Shown here in pieces: positions 1-9,133 of a DNA stretch of 64,000 nucleotides. The notes under the pieces are model-generated. The model worked only from the letters and a program-made list of their open reading frames with translations. It was not told where the DNA came from and did no database searches. The stretch covers positions 62,001 to 126,000 of the forward strand of contig JAENYP010000009.1 in assembly GCA_016841725.1 (NCBI GenBank). Direction: 5' to 3'. How positions within the stretch are numbered: position 1 is the stretch's first letter; each line of letters begins with the position of its first letter. This DNA comes from Thermincola carboxydiphila (GTDB taxonomy: Bacteria; Bacillota; Thermincolia; Thermincolales; UBA2595). The translations under genes were made by a program, and so were the position numbers.

Positions 1-144
1 GAGTTATTAAATAAAATTGCTGAAATTACTAACCTTATAATTAAGGCAAACGGTAAATTAACTGTAGCTTCGCAAAATGAAGAATTTGTCCATTGGGTTA
101 AGGAAAAGCATATCAGTGGATTATCTGAGCTGTTTATAGGCTAA
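1..144 (+). CDS. C-terminal fragment of an unidentified protein
   Basis: The first reading frame is open from the window edge to a TAA at 142-144 and gives 47 residues ending in LSELFIG. The 5' part lies outside the window, so start and family cannot be fixed. The pattern of a small hydrophobic segment, KANGKL, and a helix ending in a Leu-rich tail is loosely like the end of a STAS domain, but that is only a guess. A good rho-independent terminator follows about 45 bases later, which supports this being the real end of a transcription unit. Confidence 0.5.
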   Translation, partial: ELLNKIAEITNLIIKANGKLTVASQNEEFVHWVKEKHISGLSELFIG

Positions 145-190
145 ATTATTATCAGGATTTCTCACAGATTTCCGTTAATTAAACTATAAC

Positions 191-230
191 AACAGCCGGT
201 CTGAAAAAGGACCGGCTGTTATTGTTTATA
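191..230 (+). terminator. Intrinsic terminator after the first gene fragment
   Basis: An 11-bp perfect stem (AACAGCCGGTC at 191-201 with GACCGGCTGTT at 210-220, 8-base loop) is followed by a T-rich run, ATTGTTTATA. It separates the partial upstream gene from the sensor kinase. Confidence 0.8.
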
Positions 231-275
231 ATTCTTAACAGGATATGTGTACTAATGGATGTAGTAAGCTTACAC

Positions 276-303
276 TTGGCAGCAGGTCTTAATATGTTAT
301 ACT
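276..303 (+). promoter_or_regulatory. Sigma-A type promoter for the sensor kinase operon
   Basis: TTGGCA at 276-281 and TATACT at 298-303 are separated by 16 bases. The first start codon of the kinase (TTG at 332) lies about 28 bases after the -10 box, with a GGGGGA ribosome site at 320-325. Assigned by consensus match only. Confidence 0.55.
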
Positions 304-331
304 AATTATATATGTTTTAGGGGGATAGTTT

Positions 332-1426
332 TTGACATTATTGATGACTAAGAAAATCTTGTCGATATTGTTTCAAGGGATGATGATAATGGTGTTGAAG
401 TGTAAACAAATAAACCTGGGGTTAAAAGTAACAATTAGAGCAACGGGAGTTATCCTGTTACTGGGGGCAGTCTCCGGTTTACAACAGAAGTGGATTTTAT
501 CAGGTGTTATAATATGGTTTTTTGGCTGGCTTACTGTATACTGGCTAACCAAGCATGTTACCGGGCCTCTGACGGAATTGGCAGCAGCCATGAAAACTTT
601 AGCCCATGGTGATTCCCACAATACCAAGGCATTAACTTCCAATGTATTTGAGGTGCGGGAATTAATTGCAGCTTTCAATTCCCTGAGATTAGATATACAG
701 AAATTCAGGTCTGAAGCTGAATTTATTAATATGAAAAGAAAAAAGATACTGGGTAAAATTATGAATGTTCAGGAGGAAGAGAGGAAGAAGATATCCAGGG
801 AACTCCATGATCAGGTAGGCCAATACCTGACGGCAATGAATCTGGAACTGCGGGTTATTGATGATTTAACAGGGTCAAAAAAGGTCAGGGAACGTACTCA
901 AAATATTAGGGTCATGATTGACCGCACTCAGAAATATATTAAAAATCTAATTTGGGAACTTCGCCCCAGCTCATTGGATGATATTGGGCTGGAAGCCGCC
1001 ATTACCAGGCATCTGCTTTCACCACTTAACAGAGCCGGAATAAATGCCGATATACAGGCCTACGCCATGGAAGGCATGGCTTTGCCTCCGGAGGTTAGTA
1101 CCTGTGCCTTCAGGGTTGCTCAGGAATCTGTAAATAATGCCGTTAAGCATGGAATAGCTAATAATATCAGTATAGTCCTGTTAAAACATGCCGGATATTT
1201 TTCGATAGTAATTGAAGATGACGGAAAAGGTTTTGAGGTTGATGAAGTTCTGAATAATGCTATATATAGTAGAAAATTTGGACTTTTGGGGATGGAAGAG
1301 AGGGCTTTATTGGTCAATGGGCAGTTGATAATTGAGTCTGGGCCGGGGAATGGGACCACCATCTATTTAAAAATACCGCTAAATGGGGAGGAAGTAAACG
1401 GTGACGATCAAGGTGTTACTGGCTGA
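332..1426 (+). CDS. NarL-family membrane sensor histidine kinase
   Basis: A 364-residue kinase that should autophosphorylate and pass phosphate to the overlapping response regulator. Two hydrophobic segments (about 33-50 and 54-75) with almost no loop between them anchor it in the membrane, so any signal is probably sensed in the membrane or cytoplasm. A HAMP-like linker (about 70-125) leads to a HisKA_3 dimerisation domain with the phospho-acceptor in RELHDQVGQ (His159). The ATPase domain shows an N box ([10 protein letters not shown], 264-273), a G1 box (EDDGKGF, 295-301) and a G2 box (GLLGMEER). TTG at 332 is chosen because GGGGGA precedes it by about 6 bases; ATG at 344 is the alternative. 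The gene overlaps the next by 26 bases, typical of a co-translated pair. The stimulus is unknown. Confidence 0.85.
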   Translation: MTLLMTKKILSILFQGMMIMVLKCKQINLGLKVTIRATGVILLLGAVSGLQQKWILSGVIIWFFGWLTVYWLTKHVTGPLTELAAAMKTLAHGDSHNTKALTSNVFEVRELIAAFNSLRLDIQKFRSEAEFINMKRKKILGKIMNVQEEERKKISRELHDQVGQYLTAMNLELRVIDDLTGSKKVRERTQNIRVMIDRTQKYIKNLIWELRPSSLDDIGLEAAITRHLLSPLNRAGINADIQAYAMEGMALPPEVSTCAFRVAQESVNNAVKHGIANNISIVLLKHAGYFSIVIEDDGKGFEVDEVLNNAIYSRKFGLLGMEERALLVNGQLIIESGPGNGTTIYLKIPLNGEEVNGDDQGVTG

Positions 1427-2042
1427 TGATCATAATGTGTTGCGAACAGGTTTACGCCTCCTGATTAACTCCCGGGAAGATATGGCAGTCATCGGTGAGG
1501 TCGGTGACGGTAAGGAAGTGGTCCATGCCGTGGTTTCTTTAAAGCCGGATGTACTTCTGTTGGACCTGTCATTTCCGGGCTATGACGGAATTAAAGTAAT
1601 CAAAGAATTAAGGGCACAGGGGCAGCAAACCTGTATCCTTATTCTCACTATGCATGAAGAAGAGGCGTATTTGAAAAAGGCCATTGAGGCCGGGGCGCAT
1701 GGGTATATTGTAAAAAAGGCAACAGACACGGCACTTATCAGTTCTATTAAAGAAGTAGCCAGGGGAGGGCGTGTAATTGACCCTGTAATGGCAGGAGCCC
1801 TTTTATCCAGGGTTTGGTCCCCGGAACCTGCTTTTCGCCAAAACTCCTCATTGAAGCTCAGTGAACGTGAAACAGAGGTATTAAGATTAATCGCTCTGGG
1901 GTATTCCAACTTAGAAATAGCCGAAGAACTGGTTATTAGCAGTAAAACTGTAGAATCCCATAAGGCCAGTATCAGGTCCAAGCTTGGAGTTCAGAAGCGG
2001 TCTGAATTGGTACGGTATGCGATGGAAAATAAAATAATATAA
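1401..2042 (+). CDS. NarL/FixJ-family response regulator
   Basis: A 213-residue DNA-binding regulator. The receiver domain (about 3-120) has the acidic pair Asp9-Asp10 and the phospho-acceptor Asp55 in [10 protein letters not shown] LuxR-type helix-turn-helix (about 147-211) starts with [18 protein letters not shown] and contains [21 protein letters not shown] at 1401 lies inside the end of the kinase gene, with GGGGAGGAAG just upstream, so the two proteins form a cognate pair by position. A strong terminator follows directly. Target genes cannot be told from the sequence; the next regulator downstream is a close relative and may share its kinase. Confidence 0.9.
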   Translation: MTIKVLLADDHNVLRTGLRLLINSREDMAVIGEVGDGKEVVHAVVSLKPDVLLLDLSFPGYDGIKVIKELRAQGQQTCILILTMHEEEAYLKKAIEAGAHGYIVKKATDTALISSIKEVARGGRVIDPVMAGALLSRVWSPEPAFRQNSSLKLSERETEVLRLIALGYSNLEIAEELVISSKTVESHKASIRSKLGVQKRSELVRYAMENKII

Positions 2043-2061
2043 TAGGGAGAAATTTCTTACT

Positions 2062-2114
2062 AAAAGCTAACCTCTAATCAGGGATTATCCCTAATTAGAG
2101 GTTAGCTTTTTTAC
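2062..2114 (+). terminator. Intrinsic terminator after the two-component pair
   Basis: A 17-bp perfect inverted repeat (AAAAGCTAACCTCTAAT at 2062-2078 with its complement at 2094-2110) is followed by TTAC. It is A/T-flanked on both sides and could act in both directions. Confidence 0.85.
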
Positions 2115-2249
2115 GGGTTTTTACAGCAAAAAATAATTAAAAAGCCCGATGTGGCGGAACGGCAGCAGGTGGTAAAATAAGGATAGAGCTGAAAAATTTG
2201 TCGATATGTAAGAGATTATGTAAAAAAGAAAAGGCGGAAGGTGAAATAA

Positions 2250-2888
2250 TTGGAAATAACCAGGGTTTTCTTGGTTGATGACCATGAGGTGCTATTAGCC
2301 GGCCTGACATATATTATAAACAGCCAACCTGATATGGAAGTAGTTGGTATGGCCTTAGATGCTAATTATGCAGTCAATGCCGTTGCCGCTATGCTTCCAG
2401 ATATATTGTTACTTGACATAAGTTTGCCGGATATTAGTGGACTGCATATAATTGATACTTTAAAGGAGCGCGCCCATAAAACAAAAATAATCATGCTAAC
2501 TATGTATGATGATGAGGGGTACCTGAGGGAAGCTATCAGAAGAGGCGCCGCAGGCTTTATATTAAAACAGTCGCCACAGACCGAGGTCATCAACGCAGTC
2601 AGGAATGTTGTCAATGGGATGACATATATTGACCCTGTTTTAGCCGGAAATCTGTTCTGTGAGTTTTGGCAGAAACCAAGCGATGGCTCGCCCCGTCTTG
2701 AGCTTACAAAAAGGGAAGTTGATGTCCTGAGGTTGATAGCCCTCGGTTATTCCAACAAAGAAACAGCAGAGGAACTTGTTGTAAGTGTGAAGACAATCCA
2801 AAGCCACAGATCCAATATTAAGGCCAAATTAAACCTGAGGAGCAGGGCCCAGTTGGTCCGCTATGCCAAAGACAGAAAGATTATATAA
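2250..2888 (+). CDS. Orphan NarL/FixJ-family response regulator
   Basis: A 212-residue regulator with the same plan as the one at 1401: receiver domain with Asp10-Asp11 and phospho-acceptor Asp56 (LLLDISLPD), then a LuxR-type helix-turn-helix that starts [18 protein letters not shown]. The two align along their full length (both end YAMENKII / YAKDRKII), so they are paralogues. No kinase gene is adjacent, so it may answer to the kinase at 332 or to a distant one. The start is TTG at 2250 with GGCGGAAGGTGA upstream. The last 20 or so bases around the stop are duplicated in tandem (GACAGAAAGATTAT then GACGGAAAGATTAT). It lies 48 bases before the HD-GYP operon, which it might regulate. Confidence 0.88.
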   Translation: MEITRVFLVDDHEVLLAGLTYIINSQPDMEVVGMALDANYAVNAVAAMLPDILLLDISLPDISGLHIIDTLKERAHKTKIIMLTMYDDEGYLREAIRRGAAGFILKQSPQTEVINAVRNVVNGMTYIDPVLAGNLFCEFWQKPSDGSPRLELTKREVDVLRLIALGYSNKETAEELVVSVKTIQSHRSNIKAKLNLRSRAQLVRYAKDRKII

Positions 2889-2936
2889 AAGACGGAAAGA
2901 TTATTAAAAGAGGACTTTTTTGGGGGGCCGGATGTT

Positions 2937-4997
2937 ATGAATAAAAAGTTGATCAGGTTAACCACCCAGATTCAAAATCTGAAGGATGCCTGCGAGATTA
3001 ATAAATATCTAAGTTTTCCCGATGAAAATGCCAATATAAAACAAATAATCTGCCGGGCAGCCCTGAATGACCTGGAGGTGGATGCCGGCATGATATTTAT
3101 AGATACGGGGCAGGGCTTTAACCCTGAAGCGGTATTAAATCTTCCCCAGCTTACTGAAAAAATGCCGGGCAGCCCGGGCTGCCATGAGGTACTGGAAGAC
3201 CTGGCTTTCAGGGGTAAACATTTTGTTTTACATACCAAAAGAGAAATTAACAGTTTTATAAAATCCCCTCTGAAAGAGATAATAAATGGATATGAGTCTG
3301 CCCTGGTTCATTTTTCGCAGCGAAAGTCTATCCGGCAGGCAGTAATAGGCTTATCTCAAGCGCCCGGATATTTTAATAAAAAGATGATAGATTCTTCAAT
3401 ACAAGCCTTTGAAAAAACCCTGTTTGCCTTGGACAGGTATAAGAATAGTGATTTGATCCTTGATGAAAATATTGTTGATGAAGAATACAGCCTTTTTGCC
3501 CCGGTTTGTGCTTTATTGTCCAGACTATTCCGGGCAGAGAAGTCTATTATTGCTTTGCTTGGTCAACAAAACCGGTTTGTTGTCAAAGGCTTTTTTGGTG
3601 AGAGTAAATCTGTCTGGGGAACCGTACTGGAGGCAGCTGATGGAAACTCCATTAAGGATATAAGCGGACTTAATTATAAGAACATGCTTTGTGTTCCAAT
3701 TAAGTGTAACAATAGTCTCCAAGGTTTTGTCAGTGTTATCAATAAATGTGATGAATATTTTTCGCACTATAAGGACTTTGATTCAGAAGACCACCTCCTG
3801 TTGACCTTATTGGCCGGCCAGATTGGCCTGTTAGTGGAAAACAGATCGCTTTTCAGGATGCAGAGAGAGTCCCTTGAGACGACTATCCATTCCCTGGTCC
3901 AGGCATTGGATGCCAGGGACCCTTATACTAAAGGACACTCTGAACAGGTCTCCCAGCTTGCTATAATGATTGCCAAAGAGTTAAGTTTACCGGCAGAGGA
4001 AATTGAGGATATCAGGTTAGCAGGGCTGCTCCACGATATCGGGAAAATAGGTATTCCGGAAAAAATATTAAATAAGCCGGATAACCTTACTTCAATCGAG
4101 TTTAACCAGATAAAGGTTCATCCATATATCAGCGCCCAGATCTTAAAACCCATCGCGCTGTTTAAACCCCTGCTGCCTTTTGTTTACCACCACCATGAGC
4201 GCTGGGACGGCAAAGGCTATCCTGATGGATTAAGAGGTGAAGCTATTCCACTGGGAGCCAGGATACTGGCGGTTGCCGATGCCTTTGACGCCATAACGGC
4301 AGACCGTGTCTACCGACCGGGCAAAGGTAATAATGCTGCTGTAAATGAGCTGATTAAGTGGGCAGGCATTCAGTTTGATCCCTTGATTGTTGACGCTTTA
4401 CTAACCGGTCTGGAGAAAAAATTGTTTCAGGATAAAGTGGACTCTGAATGGCAGTTTGATAAATTAAGTAATGTTTTTGAGGATGTTCTGGATGCGGTTA
4501 CCAGAGGGCGTTTGGTTATTTCGGATGACTGGGATATTACCCGGCTGAGCAGTGAAGGGGAAAAACTGGGGCAGGCAGTTGTGAAAGAACCCGGTGATGT
4601 TAGGATGGTCCGCCAAGCAGTAAAAGACTATCTGAAATACAGGGTGCCTGACCCGGAAGTCAATAAATTCCTACTGTGTATTTCAGAGGTGGCTACCAAT
4701 ATGGTGAAACATGCTTCCGGAGGTATGCTGGCATGGTATTTGTGTAATGACGGTAAGATCAGGGTAATGGCTGAAGACTCCGGACCGGGTCTGAGCCTGC
4801 GGGATTTACCCAAGGCTACCCTTGTCAGAGGGGTGAAAGACAATAAAGCATTAGGATTAGGGTTTACTCTCCTGATGGAATTAATGAATAAAATATATTT
4901 AAAGACAGGTGAGCATGGTACTACCGTTATTCTGGAACAGAAACTGGATTACAGTACCGGTAACGAAGAGGTATCAACTGCCAATAAAGCAATTTGA
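2937..4997 (+). CDS. GAF / HD-GYP phosphodiesterase fused to an RsbW-like ATPase
   Basis: A 686-residue protein that unites two signalling outputs. The N-terminal ~310 residues look like one or two GAF-like sensor regions. An HD-GYP domain follows (about 318-490) with intact signatures: HD in LLHDIGKIGIP (His about 366), HHHERWDGKGYPDGL, and DAFDAITADRVYR; this family hydrolyses c-di-GMP. The last ~150 residues are a GHKL ATPase of the RsbW/SpoIIAB anti-sigma type, with SEVATNMVKHA as N box and EDSGPGLSL as G1 box. The ATPase is related to the C-terminus of the membrane protein at 9491, including the shared lead-in DAVTRGRLVI / HAVTQGKLSL. ATG 2937 follows GGGGGGCCGG. First gene of a six-gene run ending at 10780. 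The combination suggests that c-di-GMP turnover and a partner switch are controlled together; this is inference. Confidence 0.85.
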   Translation: MNKKLIRLTTQIQNLKDACEINKYLSFPDENANIKQIICRAALNDLEVDAGMIFIDTGQGFNPEAVLNLPQLTEKMPGSPGCHEVLEDLAFRGKHFVLHTKREINSFIKSPLKEIINGYESALVHFSQRKSIRQAVIGLSQAPGYFNKKMIDSSIQAFEKTLFALDRYKNSDLILDENIVDEEYSLFAPVCALLSRLFRAEKSIIALLGQQNRFVVKGFFGESKSVWGTVLEAADGNSIKDISGLNYKNMLCVPIKCNNSLQGFVSVINKCDEYFSHYKDFDSEDHLLLTLLAGQIGLLVENRSLFRMQRESLETTIHSLVQALDARDPYTKGHSEQVSQLAIMIAKELSLPAEEIEDIRLAGLLHDIGKIGIPEKILNKPDNLTSIEFNQIKVHPYISAQILKPIALFKPLLPFVYHHHERWDGKGYPDGLRGEAIPLGARILAVADAFDAITADRVYRPGKGNNAAVNELIKWAGIQFDPLIVDALLTGLEKKLFQDKVDSEWQFDKLSNVFEDVLDAVTRGRLVISDDWDITRLSSEGEKLGQAVVKEPGDVRMVRQAVKDYLKYRVPDPEVNKFLLCISEVATNMVKHASGGMLAWYLCNDGKIRVMAEDSGPGLSLRDLPKATLVRGVKDNKALGLGFTLLMELMNKIYLKTGEHGTTVILEQKLDYSTGNEEVSTANKAI

Positions 4998-5007
4998 GGT
5001 GAATACT

Positions 5008-6078
5008 ATGCGGGTGATTCCAGTGGATAAAGTTAAACCCGGAATGATTGTGGAGCGGGCAATAATCGGGTCTACAGGAGAAATCCTCCTTAATAAAGGT
5101 GTGCACATTGATGCCCGGTATATCCAGCGGTTAAAGGATATTGGTGTTCCCGCCATATACGTACGGGATGAAAATATTGGCAAAGTGGAATATGACGAAG
5201 TAGTTTCTAATCAAACGCGTCTGGAAGCTCTAAGTGTAGCCAGGGATGTGGTGACCAATCTGCGTCTGCGGTCTGATTTTGATATTAGAAGGGTAAATAA
5301 AGTCGTCGATGACTTAGTTTCAGAACTGGTTACATCCCGAGACTTGTTAGTTGCTCTCATTGATATGCGGGCAGCCAATGATGAAGGCTTCTACCATAGT
5401 GTAAATACTACCGTTCTCTCCGTAATCACCGGTTTAGGCATGGGATATAATGACAAACAGCTGAGACAGCTGGCATGTGGGGCTTTATTCCACGACATCG
5501 GGGTTATTCTGCTGCCTCCGGAGCTGCTAAAAAAGCCGACACCCCTTTCACCGGAAGAAAATAAACAGATTTTGAAACACCCGGAGCTGGGATTTCAGAT
5601 TTTAAGAAAAAAGGAGGGGGTCAGCCTGATGTCGGCACATGTAGCCTTACAGCACCATGAAAAATTCGACGGCTCGGGTTACCCCCGGGGCTTGGCCGAA
5701 GACGAAATTTGCGAATATGCCAGGATAGTGGCAATCGCTGCCATATATGACAATTTTGTAGGCCTTGGGTCTAGTAAACAACTGGTATTGCCTCATCAGG
5801 CCATTCAATACCTCATTAAGTATGGTGGCATCTGGTTTGATCCTGAAATACTGAAGGTGTTTGTGGGAATAATTGCGGTGTTTCCTATCGGTTCTGTGGT
5901 CCAATTGAATTCAGGAGTACAGGCCCTGGTTACCCGGGCAAACAAGAATTACCCCTCCCGCCCGGTGGTCCGGGTTTTTAAAAACAGGGTGGGAGACAGG
6001 GTAGCCCCTCCTTTCGAAATAGACCTGGAAGCAAATCCCGAGTATTTCATTCAAACAATTGTTGTCGAAGAACCATAG
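5008..6078 (+). CDS. HD-GYP-related protein with degenerate catalytic motif
   Basis: A 356-residue cytoplasmic protein. The N-terminal ~90 residues (MRVIPVDKVKPGMIVERAI) match the small beta-rich domain often found before HD-GYP domains. The HD-GYP part keeps HD (FHDIGVILL) and HHEKFDGSGYPRGL, but the Lys that normally follows HDIG is Val, and the usual DAFDAMTSDRPYR stretch reads AAIYDNFVGLGSSK. It may therefore bind rather than hydrolyse c-di-GMP, or act slowly. About 70 residues at the end (from GSVVQLNSGVQALV) form the extra C-terminal segment known in this group. ATG 5008 is chosen because GAGGTG lies 8 bases before it; a longer frame back to 4909 overlaps the previous gene and has no ribosome site. 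The stop of the preceding gene is 10 bases upstream. Confidence 0.82.
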   Translation: MRVIPVDKVKPGMIVERAIIGSTGEILLNKGVHIDARYIQRLKDIGVPAIYVRDENIGKVEYDEVVSNQTRLEALSVARDVVTNLRLRSDFDIRRVNKVVDDLVSELVTSRDLLVALIDMRAANDEGFYHSVNTTVLSVITGLGMGYNDKQLRQLACGALFHDIGVILLPPELLKKPTPLSPEENKQILKHPELGFQILRKKEGVSLMSAHVALQHHEKFDGSGYPRGLAEDEICEYARIVAIAAIYDNFVGLGSSKQLVLPHQAIQYLIKYGGIWFDPEILKVFVGIIAVFPIGSVVQLNSGVQALVTRANKNYPSRPVVRVFKNRVGDRVAPPFEIDLEANPEYFIQTIVVEEP

Positions 6079-6140
6079 CGGTATACGAGAGTTCCTGGAA
6101 GGGAGGGCTTATCGCGGAAGGCATCAATAATGAGAGAATC

Positions 6141-7331
6141 ATGTACCTTGTTTGTTCAACATTGTGGCGGGAGAATAGCGAAGCCGGTTTTACGACCCTA
6201 TGTAGAGAGATATGCAGTGAACTCGGATTGAAATGCTGCAGTATATGGTTAAACGGAGTCAACAGCCGGCACCGGATGGGTTATTTTGAAGCAGGCTGGA
6301 GCATTGATGACCTGACCATGTCCAATATGGACTATGAAATAAACAAGAGTATTATCTGTAAAAAAGCTCCGGTTTTAGTCAAGACTTTAGGAATTAAGGA
6401 TCCGGGAAGAGGGAGCGAACCTTCCCTGGATGTAATAGGAATGCCAATATTTAACTGCAATATTGTCACCGGAAGCATTACCTTATATTGTCCCGAGGGG
6501 AAAAGTGAAACCTTAACGGAAATACTGCATCATATGGCAACTGAGCTGGCTTTCGGAATTGAACAGTTCAAGAATGCGTTTACGAGCGCCAGGCAAAAAA
6601 GCCTGCGTAAAGAAATTGAACTGGCCGGCAGTATTCAGCAAAGTCTTTTGCCCCAAAAGGTACCGGAGGTTAAGGGGATAACGCTTTGGGGGCGGGCTGT
6701 ACCGACACATGAGACCAGCGGCGATTTCTATGATTTTATCATTACCCGGCACCAGAATCTGGGGATTGCTATTGGTGATGTTATGGGGAAGGGGATTCCG
6801 GCGGCACTATTTACGGCAATTGCCAGGACTTTAACCCGTTCTTTTGCCCAGCAGGACATTGCTCCAAATGCGGTCCTGTCAGAGATTAACCGCAGTTTAT
6901 ATCCCGATTTGTCGGTAAATGGGATGTTCCTGACCATGTTTTATGCTTTATATAACCCACTGCAGAAAGCCTTGTTTTATGCGAGTGCGGGACATAACCC
7001 GCCTTTAATCCGCAGAGGAGAGTCGGGAGAAGTCGAGCTGTTAAAGAGTAAAGGTTTTTTTGTTGGTGGGCGTCCCGAGCAGTCATATAAAATGCAGACA
7101 ATAAAATTAGGCAGGGGCGATATTGTGCTTTTTTATTCAGATGGCCTGGTTGAAGCTAAAAATATCCAGGGTGAACAGTTCGGTCTTCAGCGGGCGGCAG
7201 AATCCCTAAAGGATTATTACTGCCTTGGAGCAGCGGCTTTGGGAGATTTTTTGTCGATGCGCCTGATGGAGCATATCGGTTCATGTGAGCAGAGAGATGA
7301 TATTACCCTTATTGTTTTAAAGGTTGAATAG
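6141..7331 (+). CDS. SpoIIE/RsbU-type PP2C phosphatase
   Basis: A 396-residue serine phosphatase expected to dephosphorylate a STAS anti-anti-sigma protein, most simply the one at 9134. The first ~160 residues resemble a GAF-type sensor. A helical linker (ELAGSIQQSLLP) leads to the PP2C-SpoIIE domain with metal-binding and core motifs TSGDFYDF, GDVMGKGIPAALF, SAGHNPPLI, YSDGLVEA and, at the end, RDDITLIVL. The start is uncertain: a strong GGGAGGG at 6101-6107 is followed by an open in-frame stretch with no ATG, GTG or TTG until ATG 6141, which itself has only a weak GAGAG before it. A non-standard start near 6111 (ATC) is possible. Confidence 0.82.
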   Translation: MYLVCSTLWRENSEAGFTTLCREICSELGLKCCSIWLNGVNSRHRMGYFEAGWSIDDLTMSNMDYEINKSIICKKAPVLVKTLGIKDPGRGSEPSLDVIGMPIFNCNIVTGSITLYCPEGKSETLTEILHHMATELAFGIEQFKNAFTSARQKSLRKEIELAGSIQQSLLPQKVPEVKGITLWGRAVPTHETSGDFYDFIITRHQNLGIAIGDVMGKGIPAALFTAIARTLTRSFAQQDIAPNAVLSEINRSLYPDLSVNGMFLTMFYALYNPLQKALFYASAGHNPPLIRRGESGEVELLKSKGFFVGGRPEQSYKMQTIKLGRGDIVLFYSDGLVEAKNIQGEQFGLQRAAESLKDYYCLGAAALGDFLSMRLMEHIGSCEQRDDITLIVLKVE

Positions 7332-7345
7332 AGAGGTGCTTATTT

Positions 7346-9118
7346 GTGGATGGATCTATAACAATTACTGAAGGCAAAATAACTGTAATTAATCCCCCGC
7401 CGGGGGGGAGATACCCCACAATTGAACCATTACACAACCTTACGGTATTGGTTAATGGGGAACCTGTTACAAAAGCTGTTATTGTTGCTGCTGAAGATGA
7501 TATCAGGATCGAGACCCACAGTCAGGAACCATACCTGGAAATGAGTGTTGAAATTAGTGATGACCGGCTTAGTGCTTTCATGGTTGTTAACCGCTGTTTC
7601 GGCAGGGAATTCAGGGTAAGAGACTGCCCTTCCTGTCTGCAAGCCAGGGTTGGAACTGTGACGGCGGCGGAGATTCCGCCACGGAAAATTTCTCCCCGGG
7701 AAGTTATGCAATTATTAAAAGAGCGGGGCATTGCCAGTGTAAGTGAACAGGCTGTTTCACGAATCTGTGAATACAATATCGAAGGGGAGCAGAAAGTCCT
7801 TATTGCAAGGGGTCGTCCCGCAACGCCAAGCCAAAATGCGGTAATTGAATATACTTTCCTTGAAAAGACGGCTGCCGGCAGTCCACCGGAAAATCCCTTC
7901 CAAAAACCTCAGGACCTGTCGGTAGAGGTGGGGCAGGTGTTGGCTGTAAAAACTGAAGCGGTTGAAGGGGCGGGTGGTGTTGATTTATTTGGGGAACCCA
8001 TTGAACCTGAACCTCCCCAGGATGTTCAGATACTTGCAGGTGACGGTGTCAGACTATTAAAAAACAATACGGTGGCGGTGGCTTCACATGCCGGCAGACC
8101 GGTGCTGGATGGAAGGCGGCAAAAGGTACTTAAGGTTATCCCGGTGTACACAGTCCCCGGGGATGTAGATGTAAATCTGGGGAACATTTCCTTTAAAGGG
8201 GATATCGTTGTTTGGGGTGATGTACTGGAAGGATTTTCCCTTAAAGCAGGCAGAGATATCATTGTCCATGGTAATGTTATTCAGGCTGTATTATATGCCG
8301 GCGGTAATATGAATCTCTTTAAAAATGTAATCAGCAGTGAGCTTAATGCCGGTGGTGCGGCCATTGTCTTGAACAGGCTGCTGCCTCATCTCAAAAAGGT
8401 ATTTTCCTTAATTTATGGTTTGTTACAGGCTGTTCAGGTGTTGAAAAAGCATCATTCATTTAAGCTTAATGATTTACAGCGGGGTGAAGGCAGACTTTTT
8501 CAACTGTTGATTGATACCAAATTTAAGATGCTGCCAAAGTTAATTGAAGAAATATTTGAGATTATTAATTCCAGTAAAGTTTCCCTATCGGCTGAACATA
8601 TGCGTGACCTGGAATACCTGCAGAAGCTGACAGGCATCAATCCCTCAAGAATTAATAACGGGCAGGAAGTCTTAAATATTTTGAAGACCGTGGAAGGAAT
8701 ACTGCAGAAAATGCAGGAAGATAACAACTTCACGGAACCTTCCCACATAACTGCAGGCTATGTGCAAAATTCGGTTATTAATGCCACCGGTGATATCACG
8801 ATTACTGGACGCGGGGTCATAATTTCAAAGCTGTCGGCAGGAGGGAATATCAACATTAACAAAATTAATGCTGTAGTCAGGGGTGGCCGGCTTAGCGCAG
8901 CCGGTGTAACAAATGTAAAGGAATTAGGTTCCAATGCAGATGTGATTTGTATTGTTGAGATCAATGAAGGCTCGGTCCTGAAGGCCCAGGTAGTCCATCC
9001 GGCAGTAACTGTGAAATCGAGTTCCGGGAAATATCAATTTAACCGGCTGTCCAGAAGTGTCAAAGCATATATTAAACCGGACGGGAAGCTGGAAATTGAA
9101 AAACTAAACGCGGATTAA
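7346..9118 (+). CDS. FapA-family (DUF342) polymer-forming protein
   Basis: A 590-residue protein of the FapA/DUF342 family. The N-terminal third has a mixed alpha/beta head. A middle and a C-terminal segment show the stacked V-x-G-x-I repeats of a beta-helix (VPGDVDVNLGNISFKGDIVVWGDVLEG; later GDITITGRGVIISKLSAGGNININ), split by a helical hairpin of about 130 residues. Members often sit next to chemotaxis, flagellar or two-component genes and are thought to be cell-surface-signalling or scaffolding proteins; the Vibrio member FapA interacts with a phosphotransferase component. GTG 7346 has GAGAGGTG upstream. It lies 14 bases after the phosphatase stop and is followed immediately by the STAS gene, so it shares the operon. 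Confidence 0.8.
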   Translation: MDGSITITEGKITVINPPPGGRYPTIEPLHNLTVLVNGEPVTKAVIVAAEDDIRIETHSQEPYLEMSVEISDDRLSAFMVVNRCFGREFRVRDCPSCLQARVGTVTAAEIPPRKISPREVMQLLKERGIASVSEQAVSRICEYNIEGEQKVLIARGRPATPSQNAVIEYTFLEKTAAGSPPENPFQKPQDLSVEVGQVLAVKTEAVEGAGGVDLFGEPIEPEPPQDVQILAGDGVRLLKNNTVAVASHAGRPVLDGRRQKVLKVIPVYTVPGDVDVNLGNISFKGDIVVWGDVLEGFSLKAGRDIIVHGNVIQAVLYAGGNMNLFKNVISSELNAGGAAIVLNRLLPHLKKVFSLIYGLLQAVQVLKKHHSFKLNDLQRGEGRLFQLLIDTKFKMLPKLIEEIFEIINSSKVSLSAEHMRDLEYLQKLTGINPSRINNGQEVLNILKTVEGILQKMQEDNNFTEPSHITAGYVQNSVINATGDITITGRGVIISKLSAGGNININKINAVVRGGRLSAAGVTNVKELGSNADVICIVEINEGSVLKAQVVHPAVTVKSSSGKYQFNRLSRSVKAYIKPDGKLEIEKLNAD

Positions 9119-9133
9119 ATGGAGGTTAGCTAT

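Noticed and set aside
2867-2904. Tandem repeat at the end of the orphan response regulator
   Set aside because: About 17-20 bases duplicated once (GACAGAAAGATTAT / GACGGAAAGATTAT) around the stop; too short to indicate more than a local slip.
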